From positions 1 through 64,000 of the forward strand of contig QCBJ01000001.1 in NCBI GenBank assembly GCA_003281645.1: a stretch of 64,000 bases of DNA. The letters are read 5' to 3'. The notes below the pieces were generated by a model, which searched no databases, was not told the DNA's origin, and was given only the letters and a program-made list of their open reading frames with translations. This document shows, piece after piece, positions 55,189 through 63,981 of the stretch (position 1 is its first letter; every line of letters begins with the position of its first letter). The stretch comes from Prochlorococcus sp. AG-347-G20. Lineage in GTDB: Bacteria; Cyanobacteriota; Cyanobacteriia; PCC-6307; Cyanobiaceae. The translations under genes and the position numbers were made by a program.

Positions 55189-56136
55189 GTGAATGATCCA
55201 AAACAACTATTAGGAATTAAGGGTGCCTCTGAAACATCAAGTATATGGAAACTCCGTATACAATTAATGAAACCCATAACGTGGATCCCTTTGATATGGG
55301 GAGTTATTTGTGGAGCAGCTGCAAGTGGGAATTTTGAATGGACATTTAGTAATGTTCTAGCTTCATTAGCATGTATGTTTATGAGTGGACCACTTCTGGC
55401 TGGTTATACCCAAACCATAAATGATTTTTTTGATAAAGAAATTGATGCAATTAATGAACCAAATAGACCAATTCCTTCTGGCAAAATTTCAATTAAAGAT
55501 GTAAAAATACAAATCTGGGTATTACTTATAGCGGGTTTAATAGTTGCTTTTCTATTAGATTTATATGCTAAGCACAGCTTCCCCTCCGTCTTACTTTTGG
55601 CATTAGGAGGTTCCTTTGTTAGTTATATATATTCTGCTCCACCACTCAAATTAAAACAGAATGGTTGGCTTGGAAATTATGCATTAGGAGCATCTTATAT
55701 AGCTTTACCTTGGTGGGCAGGACAAGCCTTGTTTGGGAAATTAACTATTGTGACGGCGATACTAACACTTGCTTATAGCCTCTCAGGACTTGGAATTGCT
55801 GTTATAAATGATTTCAAAAGTGTTGAAGGAGACTCAAAGCTAGGCTTAAATTCTCTACCTGTAGTATTTGGAATTAAAAATGCAAGTAGAATAAGTGCAG
55901 GATTGATTGACATTTTTCAATTGGCAATGGTTGTAGTATTAGTAATTATTGGTCAACATTTAGCCTCTGTAATTTTGGTTTTATTGGTAATTCCACAAAT
56001 TACATTTCAAGATATGTGGTTACTAAGAGATCCTCTAAAGTTTGATGTCAAATATCAAGCAAGTGCCCAACCGTTCCTTATAACTGGAATGTTAGTTACA
56101 GCTTTAGCAATAGGACATAGTTTTTTAGTTGCTTAA
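55189..56136 (+). CDS. chlG: Chlorophyll synthase
   Basis: ChlG esterifies (divinyl) chlorophyllide with phytyl or geranylgeranyl diphosphate, the last step of chlorophyll synthesis. The 315-residue UbiA-family membrane protein shows MKPITWIPLIWGVICGAAASG near residue 27, NDFFDKEIDAINEPNRPIPS near 84 and the second site NDFKSVEGDSKLGLNSLPV near 205. Nine hydrophobic segments are seen. The start is GTG. In Prochlorococcus the product is divinyl chlorophyll a2 (known for the group). Confidence 0.96.
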   Translation: MNDPKQLLGIKGASETSSIWKLRIQLMKPITWIPLIWGVICGAAASGNFEWTFSNVLASLACMFMSGPLLAGYTQTINDFFDKEIDAINEPNRPIPSGKISIKDVKIQIWVLLIAGLIVAFLLDLYAKHSFPSVLLLALGGSFVSYIYSAPPLKLKQNGWLGNYALGASYIALPWWAGQALFGKLTIVTAILTLAYSLSGLGIAVINDFKSVEGDSKLGLNSLPVVFGIKNASRISAGLIDIFQLAMVVVLVIIGQHLASVILVLLVIPQITFQDMWLLRDPLKFDVKYQASAQPFLITGMLVTALAIGHSFLVA

Positions 56137-57907
56137 TGTGCAAAAGATTAAATTCAAATCTTTTGTTTTAATAATTCCAATATTAATTTTTTCTGGAATA
56201 TCTTTTTATTTTTTTAGTCTAATATTTAGTACTTTAAAATTTGATGCATCTAAAAATAAAAAGTTTCGGGAAACCAAATATTCTTATGTAATAACATCTT
56301 CTGATAATAAGATACTAAGCAAATTAAGCCGCAAATTTGAAATAGATAATAGTTATCATAAAATTCCATTTTTTCTTAAACATTCTTTTATATCTTCTGA
56401 GGATAAAAGATTTTATAAACATAATGGAATAGATTTAAAAAGTATTTCACGCGCCCTTATTCAAAATATTAGAAGTGGTTATGTTAAAGAGGGAGGAAGT
56501 ACGATTACACAACAAGTTGCTAGATTACTTTTTCTAAATAATGATTTAAGTTTTCAAAGAAAAGTCAAAGAAATATTTATATCACTCATACTTGAATTTA
56601 GATATGACAAAAATCAAATTTTAAAATTATATTTAAATAATATTTATCTAGGATCAGGAGCATACGGGGTAGACGAGGCTGCCCAAGTTTATTTTGGAAA
56701 ATTTATAGAAGAATTAACATTATCAGAGATCGCATTAATTGCAGGATTAGCTCCAGCTCCATCAATTTATTCACCTTATCAAAATTTAGAACTAGCTATT
56801 AAAAATAGAAATAAAGTTCTTCAATCAATGTATGTTGATGGATATATTTCTCTTGCAAATAAGAATATGGCTATTAAAGAAAAAATAAAATTAAATTATC
56901 AAACAGCTGATAATTTTTTAGATGATAAATTACTAATAAACTTTATTCTTCAGGAAACAGATAAAAGAATTGGAAGTAAAAATGATTATAAGTTTATAAG
57001 AATTAAATCTTCTATCAACAAAGATTGGCAAGAAAAAGGTCAAAAAATATCAAGATATGCAGGGCCTAAAGAACTTGAATTTGGTCTGTTATCTATCGAA
57101 TCAAACACAGGACTAATCAGGACAATGATAACCAGCAAAAATCCATCAATTAATGAATACAATAGAGTGATTTCATCTGTAAGACCTTTAGGTTCTACTT
57201 TTAAAATAATCCCTTATGCAGCTGCATTAATAGAAGGAATAAAATTAAGCGATAAATTTGAAGACTTACCAATATGCTGGGAAAGTTATTGCCCAAAAAA
57301 TTTTTCAGAAGACTATAGAGGTTCAATATCTTTGATTGAATCATTTAAAAGTTCATCAAATATTGTTCCGATATCAATAACAAAAAAAATTGGCTTAAAA
57401 AATATTATTAATTTAGCGAATTCATTTGGACTAGGTTACGAGCAAGAGTTTGAGGAATTCCCATCATTAGCTATTGGCTCCTACGGAGATAATCTTTTAA
57501 ACATAACAAATGCATATTCTGCAATAAACAATAATGGTAAGATTCAAAGCCCTGAAATCATAGAAAAAATAGAATCCTTTAAAAAACAACCTATTTGGGA
57601 AAACAAATCTATTTCCAAGAAAATATTAGATTTAAAAATAAACAAGAAAATAAATAAACTTCTTGAAAAATCTGTAAAAGAAGGCACTTCAAAAGCAGCC
57701 TCTATAAAAGGAAAGAAAATTTATGGAAAAACAGGAACATCTGATGGAAATAAAGATCTCTGGTTTATTGGTTCTATTGATAACCTTACAACAGGGATCT
57801 GGATAGGTTACGACGATAACAAGGAATCTGAATTATCTAGTGGAAATGCAGCTTATTTATGGAAGAAGTTCATATCTGAAATTTATAAAATTCCAATTAA
57901 AAAATAA
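56129..57907 (+). CDS. Class A penicillin-binding protein (transglycosylase/transpeptidase)
   Basis: The 592-residue protein builds and cross-links peptidoglycan. One N-terminal membrane segment (about residues 8-32) is followed by a GT51 glycosyltransferase domain: SSEDKRFYKHNGIDL near 90, EGGSTITQQVARLLF near 125, and KNQILKLYLNNIYLG near 165. The transpeptidase has the SxxK motif in PLGSTFKIIPYAA near 355, SxN in SSSNIVPIS near 410 and KTGTSDGNKD near 530. TTG at 56129 overlaps chlG by 8 bases; GTG at 56138 is an alternative start. Confidence 0.93.
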   Translation: MLNVQKIKFKSFVLIIPILIFSGISFYFFSLIFSTLKFDASKNKKFRETKYSYVITSSDNKILSKLSRKFEIDNSYHKIPFFLKHSFISSEDKRFYKHNGIDLKSISRALIQNIRSGYVKEGGSTITQQVARLLFLNNDLSFQRKVKEIFISLILEFRYDKNQILKLYLNNIYLGSGAYGVDEAAQVYFGKFIEELTLSEIALIAGLAPAPSIYSPYQNLELAIKNRNKVLQSMYVDGYISLANKNMAIKEKIKLNYQTADNFLDDKLLINFILQETDKRIGSKNDYKFIRIKSSINKDWQEKGQKISRYAGPKELEFGLLSIESNTGLIRTMITSKNPSINEYNRVISSVRPLGSTFKIIPYAAALIEGIKLSDKFEDLPICWESYCPKNFSEDYRGSISLIESFKSSSNIVPISITKKIGLKNIINLANSFGLGYEQEFEEFPSLAIGSYGDNLLNITNAYSAINNNGKIQSPEIIEKIESFKKQPIWENKSISKKILDLKINKKINKLLEKSVKEGTSKAASIKGKKIYGKTGTSDGNKDLWFIGSIDNLTTGIWIGYDDNKESELSSGNAAYLWKKFISEIYKIPIKK

Positions 57908-57916
57908 ATTATATTT

Positions 57917-59233
57917 TTAAGATTTATAAGAAATTATTGCAGAATAAAATCCATCACCAGGATAATCTAAGCTAGGTAAAATTTGCCTTTGGCTAACCAA
58001 TTTTAAAGTTTTGTTTTTTTCAATAAATCGTTCAATTAATAGATTGTTTTCATCGGGACAAATAGTACAAGTTGAATAAACTAAAGTGCCATCTTTTTTC
58101 AAAAGAGGAAAAATACTCTCCAACAGTTTTTCCTGTAATAAAGTTAAAGATTTTATTTTTTCTTTACTTAAAGACCATCTAGAATCTGGATTCCTGGAAA
58201 GAGTTCCAATGCCTGAGCATGGAGCATCTAATAAAATCTTATCAAAATAAGATATAAACTTAGGATTTAATTCAATCAAACTCGTAGCATCAGCCTTAAG
58301 GGTATTAACAGATTTCAAATTTAACCTTTCTAAATTTGATTGCAGTATTTTCAATCTTTTTGCAGATCTATCTACGGCAATGATTTCAGCACTATCATTT
58401 GTTAATTCTGCTAGGTGGGTAGACTTACTTCCTGGAGCTGCACAAGCATCTAAAATCTTTTCACCTTCTTTTGGATTTAAGAGAGGTGCTATCCACTGAG
58501 AAGATCTATCTTGAATTGTCCAAAGTCCATCACTATATCCTGGTAAATTTTTTATAGATCTTGGATTAGATTTTAAAGTAATTCCATTATGTAAATCTTT
58601 AATAATTTCAGCATCAATTTTATTTTCATGAAGTACTTTCAAAAATTTATTTAAATTAGTTTTTAATTGGTTAATTCTCAAATCAATTGATGGTTTTTTA
58701 TTAAATGCCTTAATGATATTTTCACCCTCGCTAATGCCGACCCATTTATAAAGATCCTTCACAAGCCATAATGGAAATGATTCAAGATATGAAATTCTTT
58801 CTTTTCTATCAGAAGATAATTCCGGAAAAATTTTTTGTTCTAATTTTCTTGATGCATTTCTCAATATCGCATTTACAGTTCCCGTTAAACCATTTAAATC
58901 TGTTTTTTTAGCTACTTCTACAGTGGTAGAAATAGCAGCAGGAAATGGAATTTTATCCATTTTCAATAGTTGATATAAACCTATATGTAGAAGCCATCTT
59001 AACTTTGGAGGCTGCTTTTTATGAGTAATTTTTGATGTATGATCCGTCCAAAGATCAAGAAATTTTCTATATCTTATGCATCCAAAAGATAATTCCGTAA
59101 CAAAAGCTATATCAAGAGAATTAAATTGATAATTTTTCAAAACCTTTTCAAGAGCATGATCAGAAAAATCACCAGAACTAACTTTTAATAAAATTTCCCA
59201 AGCTGCCTTTCTTTGTAAATATCCTTTGCTCAA
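57917..59233 (-). CDS. rsmB: 16S rRNA (cytosine-967-C5)-methyltransferase RsmB
   Basis: RsmB methylates C967 of 16S rRNA. The 438-residue product has an N-terminal NusB-like domain (WEILLKVSSGDFSDHALEKVL, with LLHIGLYQLLKMDKIPFPAAI near 90) and a C-terminal Rossmann methyltransferase: LDACAAPGSKSTHLAEL near 263, ILLDAPCSGIGTLSRNPD near 330 and LVYSTCTICPDEN near 385, where the two cysteines are catalytic. Length is normal. It is convergent with the PBP gene. Confidence 0.94.
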   Translation of the reverse strand: MSKGYLQRKAAWEILLKVSSGDFSDHALEKVLKNYQFNSLDIAFVTELSFGCIRYRKFLDLWTDHTSKITHKKQPPKLRWLLHIGLYQLLKMDKIPFPAAISTTVEVAKKTDLNGLTGTVNAILRNASRKLEQKIFPELSSDRKERISYLESFPLWLVKDLYKWVGISEGENIIKAFNKKPSIDLRINQLKTNLNKFLKVLHENKIDAEIIKDLHNGITLKSNPRSIKNLPGYSDGLWTIQDRSSQWIAPLLNPKEGEKILDACAAPGSKSTHLAELTNDSAEIIAVDRSAKRLKILQSNLERLNLKSVNTLKADATSLIELNPKFISYFDKILLDAPCSGIGTLSRNPDSRWSLSKEKIKSLTLLQEKLLESIFPLLKKDGTLVYSTCTICPDENNLLIERFIEKNKTLKLVSQRQILPSLDYPGDGFYSAIISYKS

Positions 59234-59283
59234 AATATAATTTATTTTTAAAGATAACTTTAATATACAAAAAATTCAAAAAT

Positions 59284-59427
59284 TTAAACTACTTTTTCAA
59301 TTGCAGTATTAAACCAAATAAAACCTAAGATAGAAATAAGTGACAGATTAAATCCTAAAAAAAGAAAGATATTTAAAGAATGGATTCTTTCCCGAAAAAA
59401 TATTTTTTTTTCTTCTTTATATTTCAT
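59284..59427 (-). CDS. Small membrane protein, 47 aa, unknown function
   Basis: A 47-codon ORF with a basic N-terminus (MKYKEEKKIFFRERIHSLN), then one hydrophobic segment of about 22 residues (FLFLGFNLSLISILGFIWF), and the tail NTAIEKVV. Many cyanobacterial small thylakoid proteins have this layout. It is unrecognised and could be a chance ORF, but the charge pattern is convincing. It lies in the 498-base gap between rsmB and the photolyase gene. Confidence 0.45.
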   Translation of the reverse strand: MKYKEEKKIFFRERIHSLNIFLFLGFNLSLISILGFIWFNTAIEKVV

Positions 59428-59446
59428 TAGTAAAATAAAAACTTAA

Positions 59447-59626
59447 TCAGGATTTCAAACGGCAACCAATATTGATAGATCCTGCATCAAGCATTCTGCC
59501 TAATTTAATTGCTATGGATTCCTCCAACCTTGTGAAATTAGATTGATGGTTAGTTATCCAATCTAATTCAGAAAAAGTGATAATACCTGTCGAATTACTT
59601 TTTAAAAAAAGTGTTCCAATTTGCAT
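59447..59626 (-). CDS. Hypothetical protein, 59 aa
   Basis: A 59-residue ORF beginning MQIGTLFLKSNSTGIITFSE and continuing DWITNHQSNFTRLEESIAIK, then LGRMLDAGSINIGCRLKS. Codon use looks ordinary for the genome and the amino-acid pattern is not low-complexity, which argues for a real gene. No domain is recognised. It lies 19 bases upstream of the 47-aa ORF on the same strand. The remaining 105 bases up to the photolyase stop hold nothing I can support. Confidence 0.45.
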   Translation of the reverse strand: MQIGTLFLKSNSTGIITFSELDWITNHQSNFTRLEESIAIKLGRMLDAGSINIGCRLKS

Positions 59627-59731
59627 TAGATAAATCTAACTTTTCTTAAAGTAACATCCGTACTTAATATTTATTCATAACATAATATTCTTTTAATTTT
59701 TCAAAGACAACTGCAGTTTATTACTCTTAAT

Positions 59732-61222
59732 TTATTGAATATCTCTTAAAAATTTATTGGCCGTTTTTAGGTGATTATTTAATTTTTCCTCTGACATTTT
59801 ATCGAGATTTCTCGTTAACATTGCCAGACGATACTGCTTTCTAAAAAAACTTTCATTATCTTTAATAAATTTCCAAAACAAGCCATCCCATATTTCACAC
59901 CATGGGCCACTTTTAAAATTAGACATTTTTTTTACATAATTTGAGCTTGATATATATGGTTTTGTTGAAAAGATACCTCCATCACTAAACTGACTCATTC
60001 CGTAAACATTTGGGACCATAACCCAATCATAGGAATCAATAAACATTTCCATAAACCATTTATAAACTTGATTGGGGTGAATTCTACATAGAAGCATGAA
60101 GTTACCAATAATCATTAACCTCTCAATATGGTGACAATAACCATATTTAATAATATTTTTTATAACAACGTCTACTGGTTCAATTCCTGTATTTCCTTGA
60201 TAAAAACATTCTGGAATTGGCTTATCTTCAAAATCCCAAAAATTACTGTTTCGCATCTTTGTTCCATACTTTTTATAGACAAGACAAATAAATTCTCTCC
60301 ATCCAATAATTTGACGAATAAAACCCTCTAAAGAATTAATTGGAACATTATTATTTTTGGCATAAAGTAATGCTTTATTTACTACTTCATTTGGCGTTAG
60401 TAAGCCACTATTTAAAAGAGGAGAAAGTAAACTATGCCATAAAAAAGAATTTTCTCTAGAAATAGCATCCTCATAATCTCCAAATAAGAAAAATCTATGT
60501 TTAAAAAAATCATTTAACCATTCATCTGCCTCATCAAAATTAGTTGGATATAAAAAGTTATTACTTTCTCCAATAAACGCAATATCAAAATTGGCTAATG
60601 ACCTTTCTGCATTAACTACAAATTTATTTTTTTGTAATTTAGGTGTATCGGGTATATTTATTTTTTTTGGTAATTTTTTTCTGTTCATTTCATCGAAACT
60701 CCATTTACCACCTTCAGGTGTATCATCAGGATTAACTAATATCTTTTGGCTCTTTCTTTGATTCTCATAAAATCTCCCCATAAGAGGTTTTTTTGCATTT
60801 GATGCAAATAAATCTTTTAAACCTTTACTGCTCATAAACATAGGAGAAGGCAAAATATTTAAAGCTAAATTATTACTTTCTACAAAATTATTAATCCTCT
60901 TCATTATTAAAAAATCATGAGGGTCAATGAGATTTATTTTCTGATATTTATTTTTAATAAATTCCGATAAGTAATCAGCTGTAGAAACATTATTCTTGTT
61001 TTCGATATACAAAACTTTAAAGCCAGATATTTCTAAATAATTTTTATAAGCGAGCATAGATGCTCTATGAAAAACTAACTTATTTTTATGGTTAATTAAT
61101 TTATGAAATTTATCATTTCCAAAAAATAATGAGTCTTCCAAAATCAAAACTTCACAATTTATTTTTAAGATTGGGCTTTCTCTAAAAAGTTGATTCGGGA
61201 AAATAATTGATACTTGTTTCAT
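59732..61222 (-). CDS. Cryptochrome/photolyase-related protein (DPRP / FeS-BCP clade)
   Basis: The 496-residue flavoprotein matches the deoxyribodipyrimidine photolyase-related family (COG3046), whose members repair (6-4) lesions or act as photoreceptors. Seen: [13 protein letters not shown] and LILEDSLFF at the start, [14 protein letters not shown] near residue 300, [18 protein letters not shown] near 360, and [22 protein letters not shown] near 420 (FAD site). Homologues with an Fe-S cluster have four cysteines; here the Cys-x-x-Cys after the FAD motif is replaced by NFKSGPW and the pre-helix Cys by QVYKWF, so the cluster is probably lost. ATG overlaps the DUF2256 gene by 4 bases. Confidence 0.88.
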   Translation of the reverse strand: MKQVSIIFPNQLFRESPILKINCEVLILEDSLFFGNDKFHKLINHKNKLVFHRASMLAYKNYLEISGFKVLYIENKNNVSTADYLSEFIKNKYQKINLIDPHDFLIMKRINNFVESNNLALNILPSPMFMSSKGLKDLFASNAKKPLMGRFYENQRKSQKILVNPDDTPEGGKWSFDEMNRKKLPKKINIPDTPKLQKNKFVVNAERSLANFDIAFIGESNNFLYPTNFDEADEWLNDFFKHRFFLFGDYEDAISRENSFLWHSLLSPLLNSGLLTPNEVVNKALLYAKNNNVPINSLEGFIRQIIGWREFICLVYKKYGTKMRNSNFWDFEDKPIPECFYQGNTGIEPVDVVIKNIIKYGYCHHIERLMIIGNFMLLCRIHPNQVYKWFMEMFIDSYDWVMVPNVYGMSQFSDGGIFSTKPYISSSNYVKKMSNFKSGPWCEIWDGLFWKFIKDNESFFRKQYRLAMLTRNLDKMSEEKLNNHLKTANKFLRDIQ

Positions 61223-61350
61223 CTTTGCGACTTCCTGTTACTGCATCTTTTAGAACAGTAGATAACATCATCCCAACAGTTTTTCCATTTTTTACGCCAC
61301 TCAAAGGGCCTATTGCAAACAGGACAAGTTTTAGTAGAAAGATTTTTCAA
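61219..61350 (-). CDS. DUF2256-family zinc-ribbon protein, 43 aa
   Basis: This short ORF, beginning at TTG, contains [19 protein letters not shown] followed by [13 protein letters not shown]. The CPVC and CSKRC pairs should bind one zinc ion. The pattern matches the DUF2256 family, which from memory is often next to or fused with photolyase-related proteins. It starts 3 bases after the DUF2805 gene and its stop overlaps the photolyase start (ATGA), so these genes are probably translationally coupled. Too short for routine gene callers. Confidence 0.85.
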   Translation of the reverse strand: MKNLSTKTCPVCNRPFEWRKKWKNCWDDVIYCSKRCSNRKSQR

Positions 61351-61353
61351 AAT

Positions 61354-61590
61354 TTATAATTTTCTTTTATGAGTAGATTTAAATCTAGTTGAATCTTTAA
61401 GGGCCAAATGTTTTGTATTTCTTCCCGAAACTCTCTTTCTCCAGACTTTGAAAGATTTGGGTTTAAGATTTTGACGCATAATTTTTATCGCATCTTCCTC
61501 TTTTAAACCAAATTGATACTCGATAGCTTCAAAGGGTGTTCTATCTTCCCAACACATTTCAATTATTCTATCTATATCGATACTTTCCAT
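61354..61590 (-). CDS. DUF2805 / TIGR03643-family protein
   Basis: The 78-residue basic product contains IDRIIEMCWEDRTPFEAIEY, then QFGLKEEDAIKIMRQNLKPK, and KVWRKRVSGRNTKH, which I recognise as the TIGR03643/DUF2805 family, probably helix-turn-helix-like in its first half. It is small, basic and may bind nucleic acid (inference). It starts 2 bases after the DCC protein gene and lies 3 bases before the DUF2256 gene. Confidence 0.85.
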   Translation of the reverse strand: MESIDIDRIIEMCWEDRTPFEAIEYQFGLKEEDAIKIMRQNLKPKSFKVWRKRVSGRNTKHLALKDSTRFKSTHKRKL

Positions 61591-61592
61591 AT

Positions 61593-61985
61593 TTATTGTT
61601 CACATTGTGAGGTACATAGTTTTTCAAAATCGGATCTGCCTGTAATTTGAAGTCTATATTTTGCCCAATATCTGTAAACCAATCTCAATAATGGAGACAA
61701 GAGCTTAATCTTCAAGGGATAATAAACCCAACCTAAACCAACTAATTCATAAGAATATGCAAGTACATCTAATCCCCTAATAATTTCACCATTTTCAATA
61801 ATCCCATGCAGGTTTGACATAGCTTCTGAATATGAGATGTCATTAAAAAGACTTTGATCATAATCCTTACTATTAATATCTATGAATGCAATTTGATTTA
61901 AAGTATCTCTTTTTTTAAGAAAATTTGTTTCTCTCAAACAAAGTGGACAACCGCCATCGAATAAAAAGGTTAATTTATTTTTCAT
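61593..61985 (-). CDS. DCC-family thiol-disulfide protein (DUF393)
   Basis: The 130-residue product has LTFLFDGGCPLCLRETNFLKKRD at the N-terminus, with the DxxCxxC motif of the DCC (DUF393) family, a thioredoxin-like fold predicted to be a thiol-disulfide oxidoreductase. The middle has IDINSKDYDQSLF and MSNLHGIIENGEIIRGLDVLAY, both family features. First in the run leading to DUF2805, DUF2256 and the photolyase. Redox partner unknown. Confidence 0.88.
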   Translation of the reverse strand: MKNKLTFLFDGGCPLCLRETNFLKKRDTLNQIAFIDINSKDYDQSLFNDISYSEAMSNLHGIIENGEIIRGLDVLAYSYELVGLGWVYYPLKIKLLSPLLRLVYRYWAKYRLQITGRSDFEKLCTSQCEQ

Positions 61986-62115
61986 ATTTATTTCAAATAT
62001 AGAAATTAAATAACTTTTTTGTGGAATAAAAAATTTTTTTTAGAGTACAAGCTTTATAAAGCCTTAATAATTGCCAGTTCTAATTAAGTGAAATTATATT
62101 ATCTTATTAATTAAT

Positions 62116-62147
62116 AAGCCATTGATTAAGGGATACATCAATGGTTT
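62116..62147 (-). terminator. Hairpin downstream of the 67-aa gene
   Basis: CCATTGAT (62119-62126) pairs with ATCAATGG (62137-62144) around a 10-base loop, with further A/T and G-T pairs extending the stem. It starts 15 bases after the stop of the minus-strand 67-aa gene. The following bases are T-rich but not a run. Confidence 0.45.
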
Positions 62148-62161
62148 AAAACTATTTATGA

Positions 62162-62365
62162 TCAGTCATCTAGAAGATGAACTCCTTCTCCTATATCAGG
62201 AGTAAATTTACAATATTTTTCAAAAATAAGTCCAACACCTCTCATTTTTTCTCCTAATTCATCGTTAAATTTATTCCATTCTTCCGATTCACGATCAGGT
62301 AAATCCCACCCTTGTTTTTCTACCATACTTGTTATTACTGTATAGTCCCATTCTATGTATGCCAT
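62162..62365 (-). CDS. Hypothetical protein, 67 aa
   Basis: The 67-residue acidic product begins MAYIEWDYTVITSMVEKQGW and continues WNKFNDELGEKMRGVGLIFE to KFTPDIGEGVHLLDD. It has no membrane segment. I do not recognise a family, but the pattern is not random and the ORF is well isolated, so it is probably a real gene of marine cyanobacteria. It is divergent from trmH. Confidence 0.5.
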   Translation of the reverse strand: MAYIEWDYTVITSMVEKQGWDLPDRESEEWNKFNDELGEKMRGVGLIFEKYCKFTPDIGEGVHLLDD

Positions 62366-62461
62366 TGAGTTAATTCAAACTACCAAAATATTATAAACCA
62401 AGAGATTTAATAGGTAATCAAAATTTTTTGAATATAATTTAAAAGTGTGAAAAAATTATAA

Positions 62462-63133
62462 ATGTCAATTTTGCCAAGAAGATTTGAACGAATCAAAAGT
62501 GTTTTAGATTGCAGAATGAAGAACTTGACTGTTTTAGTTGAGGATGTCAATAAACCACATAATTTATCTGCGATATTAAGGACATGTGATGCAGCAGGAG
62601 TTTTCGAAGCAAATTTTATTAGCAAAACGAATGCCGTTAAGACTTTTAATAGTACTGCTCAAGGAAGTCAAAAATGGGTAAAACTGAATAATCATGAAAA
62701 CACTATCACGGCAATATCTGATTTAAAGAATAAGGGGTTTAAATTATATGGAACGACTCTTAAAAGTGAATCAGTAGATTATAGAAATTTTGATTATTCT
62801 CAAAATACATGTTTTGTTTTAGGAGCAGAAAAATGGGGACTAAGTAATGAACTTATATCAATGGTTGATCAATCAATTTTTATACCTATGAGAGGTATGG
62901 TTCAATCTCTGAATGTTTCAGTTGCTGCTTCTATATTATTATTTGAAGCTGTTCGCCAAAGAAAAAATAAAGGTATATTGCCCTCTAATGGAGAAGGGTT
63001 AAATATAGATGAATATCAAAAAACACTTTTTGAATGGTGTTACCCAGAATTAGCTGCCGTGTATAAAAAATCAGCTAAAGAATATCCAAAGTTGAATGAT
63101 CAAGGAGAACTTGATCCTATTACAGATAACTAA
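62462..63133 (+). CDS. trmH: tRNA (guanosine-2'-O-)-methyltransferase TrmH
   Basis: TrmH methylates the 2'-O of G18 in tRNA. The 223-residue SPOUT protein shows VLVEDVNKPHNLSAILRTCDAAGV near residue 23 (catalytic Asn and Arg), VLGAEKWGLSNELISMVD near 118 and IPMRGMVQSLNVSVAASILLFEAVRQR near 140-166, the SAM knot. The fold and length are typical. It is convergent with the ABC permease, 2 bases apart. Confidence 0.93.
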   Translation: MSILPRRFERIKSVLDCRMKNLTVLVEDVNKPHNLSAILRTCDAAGVFEANFISKTNAVKTFNSTAQGSQKWVKLNNHENTITAISDLKNKGFKLYGTTLKSESVDYRNFDYSQNTCFVLGAEKWGLSNELISMVDQSIFIPMRGMVQSLNVSVAASILLFEAVRQRKNKGILPSNGEGLNIDEYQKTLFEWCYPELAAVYKKSAKEYPKLNDQGELDPITDN

Positions 63134-63135
63134 AT

Positions 63136-63981
63136 TTATTCAGAATTTTGGCTATCAAAAATTTCTTCAAGGTCCTCTCCTAAAAAAGAAAGACCTAAAA
63201 CTAAAAAAAACATTGCCAAACCTGGGAACAAAGCCGTCCACCAGATACCTGTAGGTAAAGCGGCAAGAGCCAGATTTAAATCACTTCCCCACTCTGGGAC
63301 ATCTGCAGGAACGCCAAGGCCTAAAAATCCTAAACTTCCTAATACCAAAACAGCATCTGCAGCATTTAGGGTAAGCAGAATAGGCAATGGTGTTATTACA
63401 TTTGGGAGAATATATTTAAAAATAATTTTTTTAACATCAGCTCCTGCCACTTGAGCTGCCTCCACATAAGTTTCGGATTTAACCAATATTGTCTGATTTC
63501 TGATTAATCTAAAATATTGAGGAGAGTAAACAATACACAATGCCAAAGCCGCGTTAAGGATACCCTTACCCAATACAAAAGCCACAACAACTGAAAGCAA
63601 AATTACAGGTATTGAAAAAATAGTATCCATTATTAGTGATAAACATTTATCAAAAAAACCACCAAAATATCCACTTAATAATCCCAATGGCAAACCCAAA
63701 CTTAATGAAAAAAGAATAGCTAAGAATACAACTTCTATCGCTAATGATGATCCTTGCAAAGTTCTTAAGCAAACATCTCTTCCTAATCTATCTGTGCCAC
63801 AAAAATGATTAAGAGAAGGAGGGGCAAAGATATCATTGCTTAACATTGAAAATGAATAGCCAAAAAAATTATTGGCCTCTAAAAATTTCATTATTAAAAC
63901 AACAAGAAGATAAAAAAGTACAATTAAAAATCCAGCTTTTCTGATATTTGCGCCGACACGATTATATGAGTTAATATCCAA
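63136..63981 (-). CDS. dppC: Dipeptide/oligopeptide-type ABC transporter permease (DppC-like)
   Basis: The 281-residue permease has six hydrophobic segments. HFCGTDRLGRDVCLRTLQG near residue 57 is the DppC/OppC signature, and the EAA loop is AAQVAGADVKKIIFKYILPNVITP near 172. GSLGFLGLGVPADVPEWG near 213 is also characteristic. In-frame TAA lies upstream, so the TTG at 63979-63981 is the likely start; the partner DppB gene should lie beyond the window's right edge. The substrate cannot be read from sequence; dipeptide is the family name only. Confidence 0.88.
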   Translation of the reverse strand: MDINSYNRVGANIRKAGFLIVLFYLLVVLIMKFLEANNFFGYSFSMLSNDIFAPPSLNHFCGTDRLGRDVCLRTLQGSSLAIEVVFLAILFSLSLGLPLGLLSGYFGGFFDKCLSLIMDTIFSIPVILLSVVVAFVLGKGILNAALALCIVYSPQYFRLIRNQTILVKSETYVEAAQVAGADVKKIIFKYILPNVITPLPILLTLNAADAVLVLGSLGFLGLGVPADVPEWGSDLNLALAALPTGIWWTALFPGLAMFFLVLGLSFLGEDLEEIFDSQNSE

